Counted from the first letter of the stretch, positions 24,081 through 35,980 are shown. The stretch: DNA of 64,000 nt from Vespa crabro (GCF_910589235.1 NC_060957.1:1-64000), one strand, 5' to 3'. The notes: generated by a model from the letters alone, not told the origin. Numbers and translations are program-made.

Positions 24081-24917
24081 ATTTGTCATTAGCTTCATTT
24101 GGTATTAGCTTCATACATTTTCCAAATTTCCATCCCACTTCACATGCGTCGGTTATTATTTCGACTAAAACGTTCAAAATTAGTTAGTATCGATTTAAAA
24201 TTAATCTTTGTTATTAATAATTGTTAAATAATATTTCACTTACCTTGTTTGGCACACATTTCTATAGTAATGGCGATGTCGTCAATTTCCTTTTGTGTGT
24301 CTTCTGCGTAGAACTTTGAGTCCGATTTGAACAACTCGATCATATCCGATATTTGAATGTGGGCACCATCCATCTGATGAAATATATCGATTAGAAATAT
24401 ATTCTGAAAATTAATTATTTATACTAATGTGATAATACATACAGTTTTGTACTGTTGAAACAAACATGACAAGTAACAACCAATTTTGTATCTAAATTCC
24501 TCCCTTTCTGATTTTTCCAATCTTTCCAAGTGATCCATGAAGAACAATTGTTCTAAAACATTTACTACGTTAAAACTTCTGAAATAATATTAAAATTTAA
24601 GATTATTCAAATCTTTATGTAGAAATACCAGGAGCTATTCCACTCATATTGAAACAAAAGTCCTCGTTGGAAGTTTCATTTGACATATTTTCAATATATT
24701 CCGTCGTTTCCGATTCTATTGGTTTAAACTGTTACGAATGAAATTATGTTAAGGTTGCGTTAATTATATTTTATTCGTATAAGATAATTCAAGTGGGATA
24801 AATATAAATAATTAAATAATAAATAAATAAATATATATATATATATATACACATATATAATATTTGCTTTCTTACCACGAAAAAGTGTACAAAGACCACA
24901 ATAAGAAGCTTCTTCAT
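24079..24917 (-). CDS. Odorant-binding protein, classic six-cysteine type
   Basis: Five coding exons join into 155 residues: 24917-24876, 24728-24629, 24552-24443, 24373-24244 and 24164-24079. All introns are GT-AG and the reading frame closes exactly at every junction. The product starts with a hydrophobic signal peptide (MKKLLIVVFVHFFV). Cysteines fall at 39, 73, 77, 124, 135 and 144, giving C-x33-C-x3-C-x46-C-x10-C-x8-C, the insect PBP/GOBP pattern of three disulfides; GCYLSC holds C2-C3 and DACEVGWKFGKC holds C5-C6. OBPs are secreted helical carriers of small hydrophobic ligands in sensillar lymph or other fluids. The N-terminal part before C1 is acidic and has three N-glycosylation sequons, which is unusual. 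Length and five exons fit ant OBPs such as the Gp-9 group, but orthology cannot be set from here. An in-frame stop excludes the other nearby acceptor for exon 3. Confidence 0.9.
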
Positions 24918-24987
24918 TTTAATAAATTTCTTCCTTTATTTATTACGAGTTTTATTAACTGTTAACTTAAATAACTGCACTTGCAAC

Positions 24988-25022
24988 ACTGAATTTCTCA
25001 TTCCGGTGAATCGAATATATAT
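24988..25022 (-). promoter_or_regulatory. TATA box and initiator of the OBP gene
   Basis: On the minus strand TATATAT (25,015-25,021) lies about 31 bp upstream of a TCAGT initiator (24,988-24,992; probable start at 24,990). This is the expected spacing for an insect TATA-Inr core promoter. The 5' UTR would be about 73 nt with no intron. Confidence 0.65.
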
Positions 25023-25059
25023 CGTACAACATACGTTATTTTCAAGTATAAATACGTGG

Positions 25060-25215
25060 TCACACTAACACTAAATAAAAACTTTATTGACCTAACCTGA
25101 TAAACAGTGATCTAGATGACGTCACACTTGAACATATAATATAGCGATCTGCTTGAAATCGTTCGTTAGGCACAGATCACACTAATAAACAGTGATATAA
25201 TCGTCCTTTAGACGA
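25060..25215. promoter_or_regulatory. Repeated motifs upstream of the OBP promoter
   Basis: Upstream of the TATA box, related motifs recur: GGTCACACTAACACTAAATA near 25,060, GATAAACAGTGATCTAGATG near 25,099, and GATCACACTAATAAACAGTG with ATATAATCGTC near 25,177. The order CACACTAA...AACAGTGAT appears twice. They may be binding sites or a small duplication; the function is not known. Confidence 0.35.
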
Positions 25216-26220
25216 GGTTATCTATGTTCTCTTTTTATTATAAAGAGTCGATCATCCATTGATCGCAGTAATTTGACGGCGTCATTAGCTTTAAAGATTG
25301 AATGTTTATCGCTGCAAACTAACGCATGCCACGTTTTCGCGAATTAACGAATAAAAGATTGATGGTAGAATACCGCTCGCAAAGAAAAATTAATTTTTCT
25401 TATCTTTTAGAGACAGTCAATCTAAGACTCTGATCCTCTTACTTATTTTCGAGCATTAAAGGAGGGATTATTATTAATAGTTATAATTATAAGCAAGTAT
25501 AAATAAAAGTAAAGTAACATATTAGAGAGGATTATACGTTCGTATTATTCTGGCTTATATACTTTTTATTTCATTTGAAAGTTCTCACATGTACACAGTT
25601 AATCGTTAACGACATAATAAACAATGACACGTAGATTGGAATTCGAAGTAGGTATTTTGGGAATATTTACGAGGAGAAAAAATCTTTTGTAAATACTATA
25701 TCACGTAGCAATTTATCCTCAATAATGAATATATATATATATATGTGTGTGTTTATATGTATGTATTATGCGTATATATATATATACACACACATACGCA
25801 CATATATATATATATATATATAGGACATTTTTGTATAGACATATAGACGAAATTTCGTATATATGGGGTATGGTTTTGTATAATATACACATAACATATG
25901 CATTTATATTTATATATATATATATACATAAACATGTATGTATATATACATATATGTAACATCGATATAGCTTCTTTAGGCATAAAGGTGTGTCTGTGTA
26001 TATTTGTGACATTCTTAGATATGTTTCTTTCCTGTGTATTTATGAATAAAGAATTTATTATTTTATCTATTAAAATACACGTATGTATATGCATGCGTGT
26101 AGGTTTCATAATACATTTCCATACACTCACGCAAACTCATGCTCGTGTGATTGTGTGAATCATAGCCTTATACGTTTTATTTATGCTTACTTATATATAA
26201 TTTATATTCACTAAATTCAC

Positions 26221-26221
<1 letters not shown>

Positions 26222-26265
<44 letters not shown>
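26222..26265. repeat. (TA)n microsatellite, about 44 bp
   Basis: The AT alternation is uninterrupted apart from its ends. Confidence 0.98.
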
Positions 26266-26271
<6 letters not shown>

Positions 26272-26437
26272 CTATGTGTATATTTTAATAAAAGAGAAAC
26301 ACATAAGATGTAGATACAAGAGATATCCATTGTCTTGTAATGTTGCATGTATATTGTGTAATACTTGCGTAGGTGTCTTTCTGTGTATACAATATACATA
26401 TATGTTATGCTTAATATAGAAAATGTACATATATGAG

Positions 26438-26439
<2 letters not shown>

Positions 26440-26491
<52 letters not shown>
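26440..26491. repeat. (CT)n microsatellite, about 52 bp
   Basis: Pure CT repeat. It gives rise to an arginine-glutamate ORF on the minus strand, which is not a gene. Confidence 0.98.
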
Positions 26492-26494
<3 letters not shown>

Positions 26495-26838
26495 TCTTTT
26501 GTCTTGCACACGTGAAAAAAGCGAAGTAATAATATCTTAGAAGAGCACAGAATATAATAATCATACATAGTTTTTAATCTAGTTTTACTCGAACAATTTT
26601 TTCGTAGCATATTAAGTTCCGTATATTCTTCACTTATACACGAAAGATTCGAATAATTGGTGAAATGGTTAAAAGAGGATGTTTCTTTTGTGTATAATAT
26701 TCTTTCCAAGAAATTTTCTTCTTACTTCGACTTTATTCTCGTTGTTTTCTTCATTACTTATACAATTTGCTTTTGTTTTTATCCATGCATCTTTTTCATT
26801 TTTCTTTTTTTTCCTTTTCTTGGAATATTACGCGCTAG

Positions 26839-26923
26839 GATTGCGATAAAATTTAAGGACGTTATGCGGACGATCTCGTCGAGTGCGTCGACCGCGCCGA
26901 CCGCGTCGTCCGACTCGCTGTAA
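26839..26923 (+). CDS. Possible terminal exon of an unidentified gene
   Basis: A long pyrimidine tract (about 26,735-26,820) is followed by the first AG at 26,837-26,838. From there one frame runs 27 codons to TAA at 26,921-26,923. It ends in a serine/threonine/alanine-rich tail (TISSSASTAPTASSDSL) whose third positions are mostly G or C, in sharp contrast to the AT-rich flanks. An AATAAA follows at 27,140. I do not recognise the protein and found no partner exon upstream. The minus strand is also open here after a TTACAG acceptor, reading ESDDAVGAVDALDEIVRITS, so strand is not settled. Confidence 0.3.
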
Positions 26924-28796
26924 GACACTGTACAAAAATACCGTTTATAATAATTAGTTTATAATAATATTAATTGACGCGCCCGACGAGAATGACGGCG
27001 GCACGTTTGAAAGATATGTCTTGACATGGTTCTTTCGGGTTTTTCCCACCGTTACGCCGATTAAAACGCACACGAGGGTCTTTCCCTTTCATTCTTTTTT
27101 TTTTTTTTTGTTAATCTCTTTTTTTCTCTCTACATGATTAATAAATTCTACAATAGGTACATTTCCTACAGTAACTTCCGGGTCAGATGTCGAGGTCGTA
27201 ATGGCCGATCATTAAAGCTTTAATATTTATCTATTTTAGAATGTATTTATTTTCCGTTTCTAATAATTGTAGACAAGGGGACAATTGAAACGTCTGTTTT
27301 TGCTTTTATTTTTTTATTTTTATGAAGATTCGAGTCTATACGTTGATAAACGCTTCACTCGCTTAAATCGATACACCTAAAGAATGACGATCCTTACAAG
27401 TGGACAATATATTTAAAGAAGTTTACAAACCATGAATAATAACATTAAAAATAAGAAAGATACAAAAATGAAGAATTATCAATAGCTTAATGGAAGTTTC
27501 GCATAAACTTTTATTCTTTCTATGATTTTAAAGTTAAAATTCGCAGACTAGACTTCTGACCCTTTGTAACAAGTGCTACTGTACTAATATCACTAATATT
27601 TTTCTTTTGCATCCTTTTATATTCTCCTAGTTGCTACTTATTTTTTACCACGCCGTTACACATAACTGCCGAGCATAGGGCTTAGGTACGATATATTGCG
27701 TACCTTAAAAAGAATGTATCCGACCTAATTCCTCCATAGTTTTTAATAAGTACGACAGATTTACGTTGCAGACGATATCCACCGAAATATTCTCTTTCGT
27801 CCACACGTAAATTGCATGAGTTTCATGTGTCTTTGTAAATCTTCGGATATGCCTTATACGGATTCTCAATGTTATTACATAGGGCCTTTAGAGAATCATC
27901 ATATTCAGCGTATCAATTTATAATTATTATATTATACAATAAAAATTCTTTTTTTTATTTGGGATGAAGTTTTAGAATACTTTGATCATTAAAGATCGAC
28001 TGATAATCTATACGGAAAAGACGAAAAATTTAAAAGGAATTATTGAAAAAGAAAGAAGAAGAAAAAGATCGAGGCTTAGGTAAAGTGCGTGCAACGGCTT
28101 GGTATTTTCTGCTTAATGCGTCGTTGAAAAAAAAACACCTAATATGCATATGCAAAATGTGTATATACTATATATGTATATATATATATATATATCTTTA
28201 ATGGTAATATGTGTATGTATATAGCACATATATTTATATATATTAACAAATAAATCCTTTGAAATCTCATACAGTCACGATATGTATACGATCTTTAGTG
28301 TTTATAAGCTTCGAAGTCTTTAAATTCAACTTCGATTAATTATTATCTTACGATCTAAACTTTGGGCGTATAAATGATATGTGTGTGTGTGTTGTGATAT
28401 TTCTGTGCACCTTTAACCCTCTATCGATGGAGAAAAAGAAAAATTCTACAGAAATTATTGTCTTTTGTTCAGCGATAAATTATATATCAATATTATATGT
28501 TCTTACTTTTAGTTATCTTTTCGAAAATGTAAAAGTTGTATGCATTAAACATTGAGTTGGTACAAAAACAAAAAAGAAAGAAAGAAAAGATAACGATAGA
28601 TGATTATTTATTATAGATGATTAGTTATGTAACAAGAAAAACAAAACCATAACTTTTTATTTTTTTCACTGTCGTCTAATAAAAACATCGAATCAAATAA
28701 AAGAGAGTTGCCGGTGACAAAATCACATTGTTATATCTAGTTTAATTTCGATATATACTTCTATATAATAATAATATAATAATAAATGCAATAATA

Positions 28797-28804
28797 ACAA
28801 TAAC

Positions 28805-28847
<43 letters not shown>

Positions 28848-28864
28848 GTAATAATAATAATAAT
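28797..28864. repeat. (AAT)n microsatellite
   Basis: About 65 bp of AAT repeats with a few substitutions, preceded by AACAAT variants. Confidence 0.97.
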
Positions 28865-29988
28865 TACAAATGCCGTAAAAAACTGGGCACTTTGGTATAA
28901 AGCGAAGAAAATATAAAAAAATAATAATACATTATAATAATATAAAAAAAGTAATTACAGTATATTAATCTTTATCTATATATTATATTTATATAATTAA
29001 TTAATTAATTAATTTATTTATTTATTATCAAATTGTAAAACATATTTTACTTTCTTAGTGCTTTTGCAACGTTACCCTTCACGTGAACATCTCTTCGATA
29101 TCGATGACATGTTTTACGTGCAGCAAGATCTCGTTACAAGATATGTTCGTCATTAACTTTAACAATTATTTTTTATTGGTAATTTTTAACTTGTAATTTC
29201 GTATAATCGAATATGAAGGTTGATATTACAGAGAACGATCATGATAGATGACGATACGAATAGTTAATAATAATTATACCCACTATTAACTAATAGTTAG
29301 TAATAATTATACCCAGTGTTGCCTCGCATGGATACAAATCCTTACAAATAATAATTACGCCGATGAATGGGGAACACATAGTTAGTAATTTTAAAAATAA
29401 TATTTCAACGAAAAGCAAAATCAGTGGGAAGAGTCACCCTATGCGCATACGTACGTTGGTATAATGGTCATTGGTAATAATAATTTTAGTGCGCACATCA
29501 GTATCAGCATTTAGATTTGTAAAGTCACGAAATAGGAGCAACGAGATCTTTGAATAACCGCGTTTGTACTCTACTGGCTTTGACAAGTGTCGGCTTCCTG
29601 TACGGTGTATTAGGAGTCATCAACAGTTGTTATGTCATTTCAACGGCTACATGGGCTTTTGCACGAGATAGCCGAGAGAATTAACGATCTGAATCGATTG
29701 AAGATATTGTTAGCTATTGTAATAGTCCGTTCTTTGCGCGGTTTGACCTGAGAGAATTCAATGTAATTTAATTACCATATCGACGGCTATACTCCAACAA
29801 TTTCGTATTGCTGGATAAATTATATTGGAATTCATTTTCGTAAAAAATTGATTTCGTCGGTATTCACACTCAAATTATTTCTATAATAAATGTGAAAGAG
29901 TTCATGATGTGCGAATAATTAAAATGTCACAAGTATCATTGAGATTGTTTCGTCAGAAAAGCGTTGATATGTTTATGTAAATGACTGT

Positions 29989-30042
29989 TGTTGTTGTTGT
30001 TGATATTATTATTATTGTTGTTGTTGTTGTTGTTGTTGTTAC

Positions 30043-30108
<66 letters not shown>

Positions 30109-30140
30109 TATTACTATTATTATTAATTATTATTAGTATT
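29989..30140. repeat. Compound (TTG)n-(TTA)n microsatellite
   Basis: TTG repeats (29,989-30,038, interrupted by TATTAT) run into about 75 bp of ATT repeats and a decayed ATTAGT tail. The ATT part is the reverse complement of the array at 28.8 kb. Confidence 0.97.
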
Positions 30141-30554
30141 AGTATTATTAATTAATTATATCCTTTTTTACTTTATTTTTCTTAGAGGGACCTTTCTTTT
30201 TTGTTTTTTTTCTTCTTCAACAATTACATTAATCTCCTCTCGCTTGTGCGATCTTAACGAATATTCACAAAATGCTTGGCAACGATATTGATATGTAACG
30301 TTTCAGTGATGAAAGCTCATGCGCCCGTAGAAAACGAGACACGCTTCCGTGAGATCGACGGAATTTTTCTTTTCTCTTTCGTCGTAATTCCTTTCCTCTC
30401 CTTTCCTTGCGAATACAACGATTACATGAGAAACGATTCTTCGATCATTTATGTCGATCAAATGAAATGAACACTACGACGATGAGATTATTGAACGATT
30501 CGCATTCTAATTCACGCCGCTCTCTTCTTAGCCTCTTTCTTCTGTGAACGAAAC

Positions 30555-30560
30555 TTTATT
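30555..30560 (-). terminator. Candidate poly(A) signal of the LRR gene
   Basis: This is the first minus-strand AATAAA found downstream of the LRR stop codon, about 475 nt away, which would give an ordinary insect 3' UTR. No transcript evidence is available. Confidence 0.4.
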
Positions 30561-31035
30561 TCTTGGTCAAATACCGCAACGTAGAAACGTACTCAGAAGA
30601 GCTAATCGACTAAGAGAAATATTCTAGTCGTCGTAGAGCTATCGATTGTCGCAGTTACTTCGAGAATACCTCGTTCGAAAGTATAATGATTACTCTTAGA
30701 AAACGAGAAACTTTTTAGCGATGTCTTGTGTTTCATATACTTTGTCAAACATTACTATCCTTCATAGAGCATATTCGATGTCTCTGTCCGATCGGAACGA
30801 GATCTCAATTTATCATTAAAAAGATGTTAAATCAAGGAATAATTAGCACGCTAGATAAATTAACGAAAGCGTGTTGCTGACACAATTTGAAAAAATTCTC
30901 GTTGAGATCGCGTATTTTCTCGTGACGAGGACGTTGTCTCGCGAGGAAGAGAAAAATAAAATGAGCAATAAAATATAAGAAGGAAAAGATTATAATGAAA
31001 AGATGACAATGGGGACGACGATAAAGATGAAACGT

Positions 31036-34000
31036 TTACAAGCCGATGAAAACGAATGCAAAGAAATAAGCGAAACAGACGCCTCGGTAAACGGAAATTC
31101 CGTTCGACGGCACCCTCTCTATGCTATTGACGCAGCCCATTTTTTCTAACGGTATATTTTGCACAGAGTATTCTCGATGCTCGGACGACATCATACAAAC
31201 CGTACGTTTCTTCGACATAATCTCGTCGTCCTTGTCGCGAAGATTTTGAAGCCAAGCTGGATACCAACGTAGCTCACAATCGCAAACCAATGGGTTGTCT
31301 ATGTGAAATAATAAAAGAGATAATGTACATAATTAATCGTATTAGTTTGTTTTTCTTACATATCTTATGAGTAACGTGTGCGAATTTCTCTCATAAAGAT
31401 ATTCTTTCTTTTATAATTTAATATTTTGACGAGGTCTCAATGTCTTATTATGACGTCAATAAAATTTTCTACGCCTATAATAAGAATTATTTATCGAGTT
31501 TTTATCATTTCATTACCCGTTATGTCGATATGTCGCAACGTATCGACGATCGTTTCTGTTACTTCCTCTGGTATGTGGCTAAGTTTATTGTTCTGCAAGT
31601 TGAGCGTTTCCAAGGAATTCAAATTTTCAAAGACCAATGGTGGTAGTTCCTTGATTCTGAAATGTCAAAAATGTCTGTTGATATCGATGTCGATACGAAA
31701 TCTGTCGGTCTCTCGACAGATAAGAATCAAAGAAGAATAGGAATGGTTATTACAAATTTTTTTGTAGATTAAGAAAAGATATCGAGTCTCCGTAACCGGT
31801 GAAAGCGTCCTCCGGGAGCACGGTTATATTGTTGGCTCTTAAATCAAGATGACGCAAACGATGGAGTCGTCTCAGCGCATCGCTCGGTACCGCGTGCAGA
31901 TTGTTATCTCCTAACCGTAAATATTGTAGATTCTCTAAAATAGAAGACAAAATAGGATGATGTCATTTTTGTTCCCGTTCGTACGCGTACGAAAATAAAT
32001 CATTTCAGTTCTCCAAATTGCAAGTTAACTTTTGATATAATCTAGGATTAAACCGCTAGGGTTAATCGAACTCTCATGTTTTATACGTAACATATGGGGT
32101 TTGCATAATGATCGTAATTAAACGTTTCGAAACATATATCCACGCGATGGTGAAAGGATCTCACACGCAATGCATCATGCCTCCTGACTCATGTACACTT
32201 GTCTTGTAAGTTTCTGATTTGTATAAGCGAACTCACGCTCGTGGGATGCACTTTGCCGTATTTAAGCACGGCTTCGGAGGTATAAATTTCTTTCAGGAAA
32301 AAAGAAAAGGAAAAGGAAAAAGTACTTTTTTGCGAATATGGAGAGACCGTGTCCTCCGATGTTCAAACATTAAAGAAAATTGAATAAAATCTGATGAGGT
32401 GAGAAAGTAAGTTTATCTTCCAAGGAAATGTTTAGAGGCAATTCGATTGTACTCACCTTCAAGGCCGATAAATGCATCTGGATCGACATGAATGATTTCA
32501 TTTCCGTCGAGCTCCAAAGAATTTAATTGCGCCAAATGGAAAAATGCACGAGCCGGTACAGTGCGAATACGATTGTGCGCCAATCCTAACGAATCCAAAC
32601 TTTTCAATCCTGTGTAAAATTCGAACATCGACATTACAAAAGCACAACAATGATTATCCCCTAGAAGGGATATCGTTTAAATCGTTATCTTTTCTTTTCA
32701 AATAACACCGATATCTTTAGCGCCAGACGAAAAAAGAACTGTACTTAAAGGATTTATTACTTTTCTTTGCCATTTCCTTAAGCAAGTAATTAATTTCGAT
32801 CAACTATATTTCACGGTGTAATATATTTTTGAGAGAGAGAGAGAGAGAAAAAAAGAAAAAAAGAAAAGAAAAAAAAAAGAGATAGAAAGTAGCAGTTCAA
32901 GTATTAAACTTTATATAATTTATGTTATATAATTTTGTCTATTTATTCATATGAATAACGTTAAAATAGTTAAAATATTGCATTCGATCGTAGATACGGA
33001 TGAGACAGTGATTAATCCAAAATCAATCGAATCCATTAGCTTACCTTCGAAATCTCCTTCCTTGATTGATTGTATTCTATTCTCTTGCATCTCCAGTTTC
33101 TTCAACATATCCAACGTGGAGAGAGCAGATGTTGGTATGCTCGTTAATTCATTCCCTCCCAGATTGAGACGTTTTAATTTTCGACTGTTGGCATAATTTG
33201 CATTACGATTGAAACGTGAACTGTCGCGTTCGAATAAAATAGTAATAAATAAATCGAAATATCGTACTTATCGAGTCCCTTGAATGCGTCTGCTTCTATC
33301 GTGGATATCTCATTTTCGTAGAGAGTGAGAATTTCAAGCGTGTCGAGGCCTTCGAAAGCTTTGGCATGAAGGCCATTTATCTTATTGTGATTCAGATTTA
33401 AAATAAGGAGATGATGGAGATTTCTTAACGCATTCGATGGAACGCTTGCTAAATAATTCTGCGAAAAGTCCAATTGTGTCAATTTGTTTCCTGGAACAAT
33501 GATTAAAAATATTAATGCTCAATAGGATTTCGAATAAAGTTCGAAACATCGTTTTAATCTTTCAGTCATCGCCAGTAGATATATTTCTGTTATAACCTCT
33601 GGCCTAATTCGAGATACATATGATGATATGTAAGGATTAAGGCAGTAAGGATTAAGGCAGAATTGAGCGAGATAATTTCAATTTATGAGAAAGCAACGAT
33701 ACAGAATCCACCTAGAGACAAGAAATTTCAATCGTACTCTCAATTGATCTTGACTGACTTACCGATCGAGTTCAAAGAGGATTCCTCAACCGCAGCCAGA
33801 GTGCTATTGTGAATACTTAGGTGACGTATATCCAGTCCAAGAAACATGTAACCTTGGAGCTTCGGTAAATTATTGTGCCTCAGTCTCAAATAGAAAATGA
33901 CAGTATTTGGCCTTCCTTTTATAGCATTCATGGCTTTCGAGATATGCGATAATTCGGTTTGTTCACATACGATATCCAAGCCAGCCTTTTTCATGGTACA

Positions 34001-34123
34001 AAAACAGGGTAAGATCTCGCGTTGATCTGGACACATTGGTAATGTTTGCGCCAAACTGCTAGCCAGGAGGCAGACGAACCACGTTAGCCTCCACGTAGCA
34101 TCGAAAGTTCTACTCGTCCTCAT
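31036..34123 (-). CDS. Secreted/GPI-anchored leucine-rich-repeat protein
   Basis: Seven coding exons join into 486 residues: 34123-33763, 33490-33268, 33184-33045, 32609-32457, 31934-31754, 31656-31517 and 31298-31036. All introns are GT-AG and phases match throughout. A signal peptide (about 1-25) is followed by an LRR N-cap with cysteines at 31, 40, 42 and 53. About a dozen typical LRRs of 23-25 residues follow (for example LNLNHNKINGLHAKAF and LDLRANNITVLPEDAF). The C-cap starts NPLVCDCELRW (C405, C407, then C434, C455). The last 18 residues (VYRGVCFAYFFAFVFIGL) are hydrophobic with nothing after them, which suggests a GPI-anchor signal after SNG near 464-466. Insect GPI-linked LRR adhesion proteins include connectin and chaoptin; identity with either is not shown. 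The role is probably at the cell surface in binding or adhesion. Confidence 0.92.
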
Positions 34124-34405
34124 ATTTTCGATGTATATTTGCGCTTGTTTTCGCTAATTTCTTCCTTCTTCCTCTCCTTCAACTTTTTGTCCTCTTTCCT
34201 TCCCGTCACTCTTCCTTCCTCCTTCTCTCCTTTTTCTTCGCCCGTCTCCTTCTCCGTCCTCGCGACCCTCTGTTTCTTATATTTTTCTTTCCTTGTTACG
34301 TCCTCTCTCTCTCTCTCTGTTCCCGTACCTACACAGCCTGCTACTTAGCTTCTGTTCTTCTCATACCCATTGTTCGCTCCTCTACGGTGTACCGGTACAC
34401 CGAGT
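34124..34405 (-). other. 5' UTR part of the first coding exon of the LRR gene
   Basis: Upstream of the LRR start codon the minus strand is purine-rich and has no splice acceptor until CAG at 34,406-34,408. That CAG is preceded by a strong pyrimidine tract (TTTTTTTCTTTTGTTG). The leader exon therefore probably begins at 34,405, with at least one further non-coding exon upstream. Confidence 0.5.
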
Positions 34406-35667
34406 CTGCAACAAAAGAAAAAAATGGAACGTTCAGTTTGCTAGCATTTTTTTTGGCGAATGTATGATAATGTGTAGAGAACATCTTAGAACTCTTTACA
34501 TTTTTTCAGTTATCGTCTTCTAAAGCGGAATCTTGTAAATGAGAGAAAAGGCCATTTTCGGCCTTACTTTGCTGTAAAACGAATAGTTTCTTGGCTTTTC
34601 AATGAAAAACTGCATTATGAAAACGGATCAAGATACGAGTTAATTAATGCAAAGAAACTAGGACGGATCAGAATTTGGTCGCGCGCGCGCGAGAGAGAAA
34701 GAGAGAGAGAGTAGATAGCAATAGCTTTTTAGAATGATTTTTGATATAATATTGAAAATGGGAGATTACATACCGATCCATGGGAAATGCAAGAATATCT
34801 TTCGATCGTTAATAAATATTTCCACATAGAAATATAGATAGAAGGTCAAGTCATGTCATTGACAGACATAGTTTTGGATGTCACACTATGCGAATTACTC
34901 AATTCCTTTCACAATGAGCCAACGATTAATTTCTTTGACGTTAGATATCACATATACGCACACACATATTTATATTACGTAATGGCACAGCACTGAAAAG
35001 TAATTGCAAACAAATTTAACACCAAATCAATTTTCTATTAAGAATCAAATTTATATGTTGCAAAATGATTTATTGGGTAATTCACTGGGATGGAATTTTC
35101 CTTTCAAATTCAAAAATCTATTTGTTATTTAAAATTGAAACTTAAAGATTTTCCTTGAATCTTTCCTTTGTAGTTAATTCTGAAGTCAAAGGAAAAAGTT
35201 CAGACTGATAAAAGCAAACAAAATTGTTATTTTCGTTTCCTATTAAGAAAAGATCATCTTTCACAGAAGATTCGCACCCTAGCGAAGATATACGTGAGTC
35301 ATAACATGAAAATTTCGTTTAAAACTTCAACTGTAAGTTTCTCCGTGAAGAAAAGCCACAAATAGTTGTAACGAGGTAGTAACACACCGAAAAACGAGGA
35401 ATCTCCGACGAAATCTTGTTCGCAACGGACCGACGTCGTTAGCCTTTTGGAGAAATCGATCGACGTTACTTCTTTACGAATTAATTTAAATTTAATAGAG
35501 ACAGCTAAAGTTTCGTTTTGAGTTTCGTGTCCACCTCCTTCTTCCGATGTCCTTTGGTTCTCCCTTTAATTGACACTTGGGACTAGAAGATAACTTTTCG
35601 ATTCTGAAAGTTTCTTTACTTTCCTTTGAACCTTCCTTCTGTTTCAGTGCTTCCTCCTTCTTCTTTT

Positions 35668-35704
<37 letters not shown>

Positions 35705-35713
35705 CCCTCTCGT
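34406..35713. other. Probable 5' intron of the LRR gene
   Basis: AT-rich DNA with (GA)n-(CG)n near 34,681-34,711 and a (TC)n tract at 35,670-35,702. No coding sequence was recognised. The intron call depends on the leader exon model. Confidence 0.35.
35670..35702. repeat. (TC)n microsatellite, about 33 bp
   Basis: Pure TC repeat followed by a C run. Confidence 0.97.
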
Positions 35714-35717
35714 TCAC

Positions 35718-35960
35718 CTTTCCGTATATCTCTTTATTGAAAGAACTAATTATAGTGGACGTTAACGAGCAAACGAGTATGCCTGACACTTCAATATAAG
35801 TTGTCGTTCGGTATCGGTTCCGTTGGCTTCTGCGTTGTCGGTGACCTGGGTGTCCGTCGTCGTTCTGGCATCATCATCATTGTTAATGGACAGTTTCCGC
35901 CTCGTGGAATCATGGGACCACAACTGACGGCGGTCAGAGAGATACGAAGCAACTCGTGGT
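35718..35960 (-). promoter_or_regulatory. Possible first non-coding exon and promoter of the LRR gene
   Basis: A GC-richer island (about 35,800-35,980) stands out from the surroundings. On the minus strand it has a TCAGTT initiator-like site (35,922-35,927), an upstream ORF of about 40 codons starting MIPRGGNC, and a usable donor AAG|GTGAAC near 35,716. No TATA box is present. The plus strand is also open for about 54 codons, so assignment to the LRR gene is an inference from position. Confidence 0.25.
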
Positions 35961-35980
35961 AGCCGGAAGATAATCGAGGG

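Larger units (their letters stand above)
25216..26838. other. Non-coding DNA with many short TA/CA microsatellites
   Basis: The interval contains TA, CA and TATG tracts (24,831-24,850 just left of it, then 25,730-25,745, 25,771-25,822, 25,910-25,955), the long (TA)n at 26,222-26,265 and the (CT)n at 26,440-26,491. The ORFs here are microsatellite translations. A long pyrimidine tract ends near 26,820, just before a possible exon. Confidence 0.6.
26924..30554. other. AT-rich intergenic or 3' UTR-like region
   Basis: No gene is supported. It contains short TA and GT tracts (28,175-28,196 and 28,380-28,393), the trinucleotide arrays at 28,797-28,864 and 29,989-30,140, and a less AT-rich patch near 29,520-29,760 with a 54-codon open frame that lacks a start. 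An ORF at 30,276-30,470 has no recognisable domain. Confidence 0.5.

Noticed and set aside
25719..26709. ORFs rich in Tyr/Ile/His or Arg/Glu
   Set aside because: They are translations of TA, CA and CT microsatellites.
29520..29684. 54-codon plus-strand open frame resembling a membrane segment
   Set aside because: It has no start codon or convincing acceptor, and an open frame of this length is expected by chance somewhere in the window. The opposite strand is open too.
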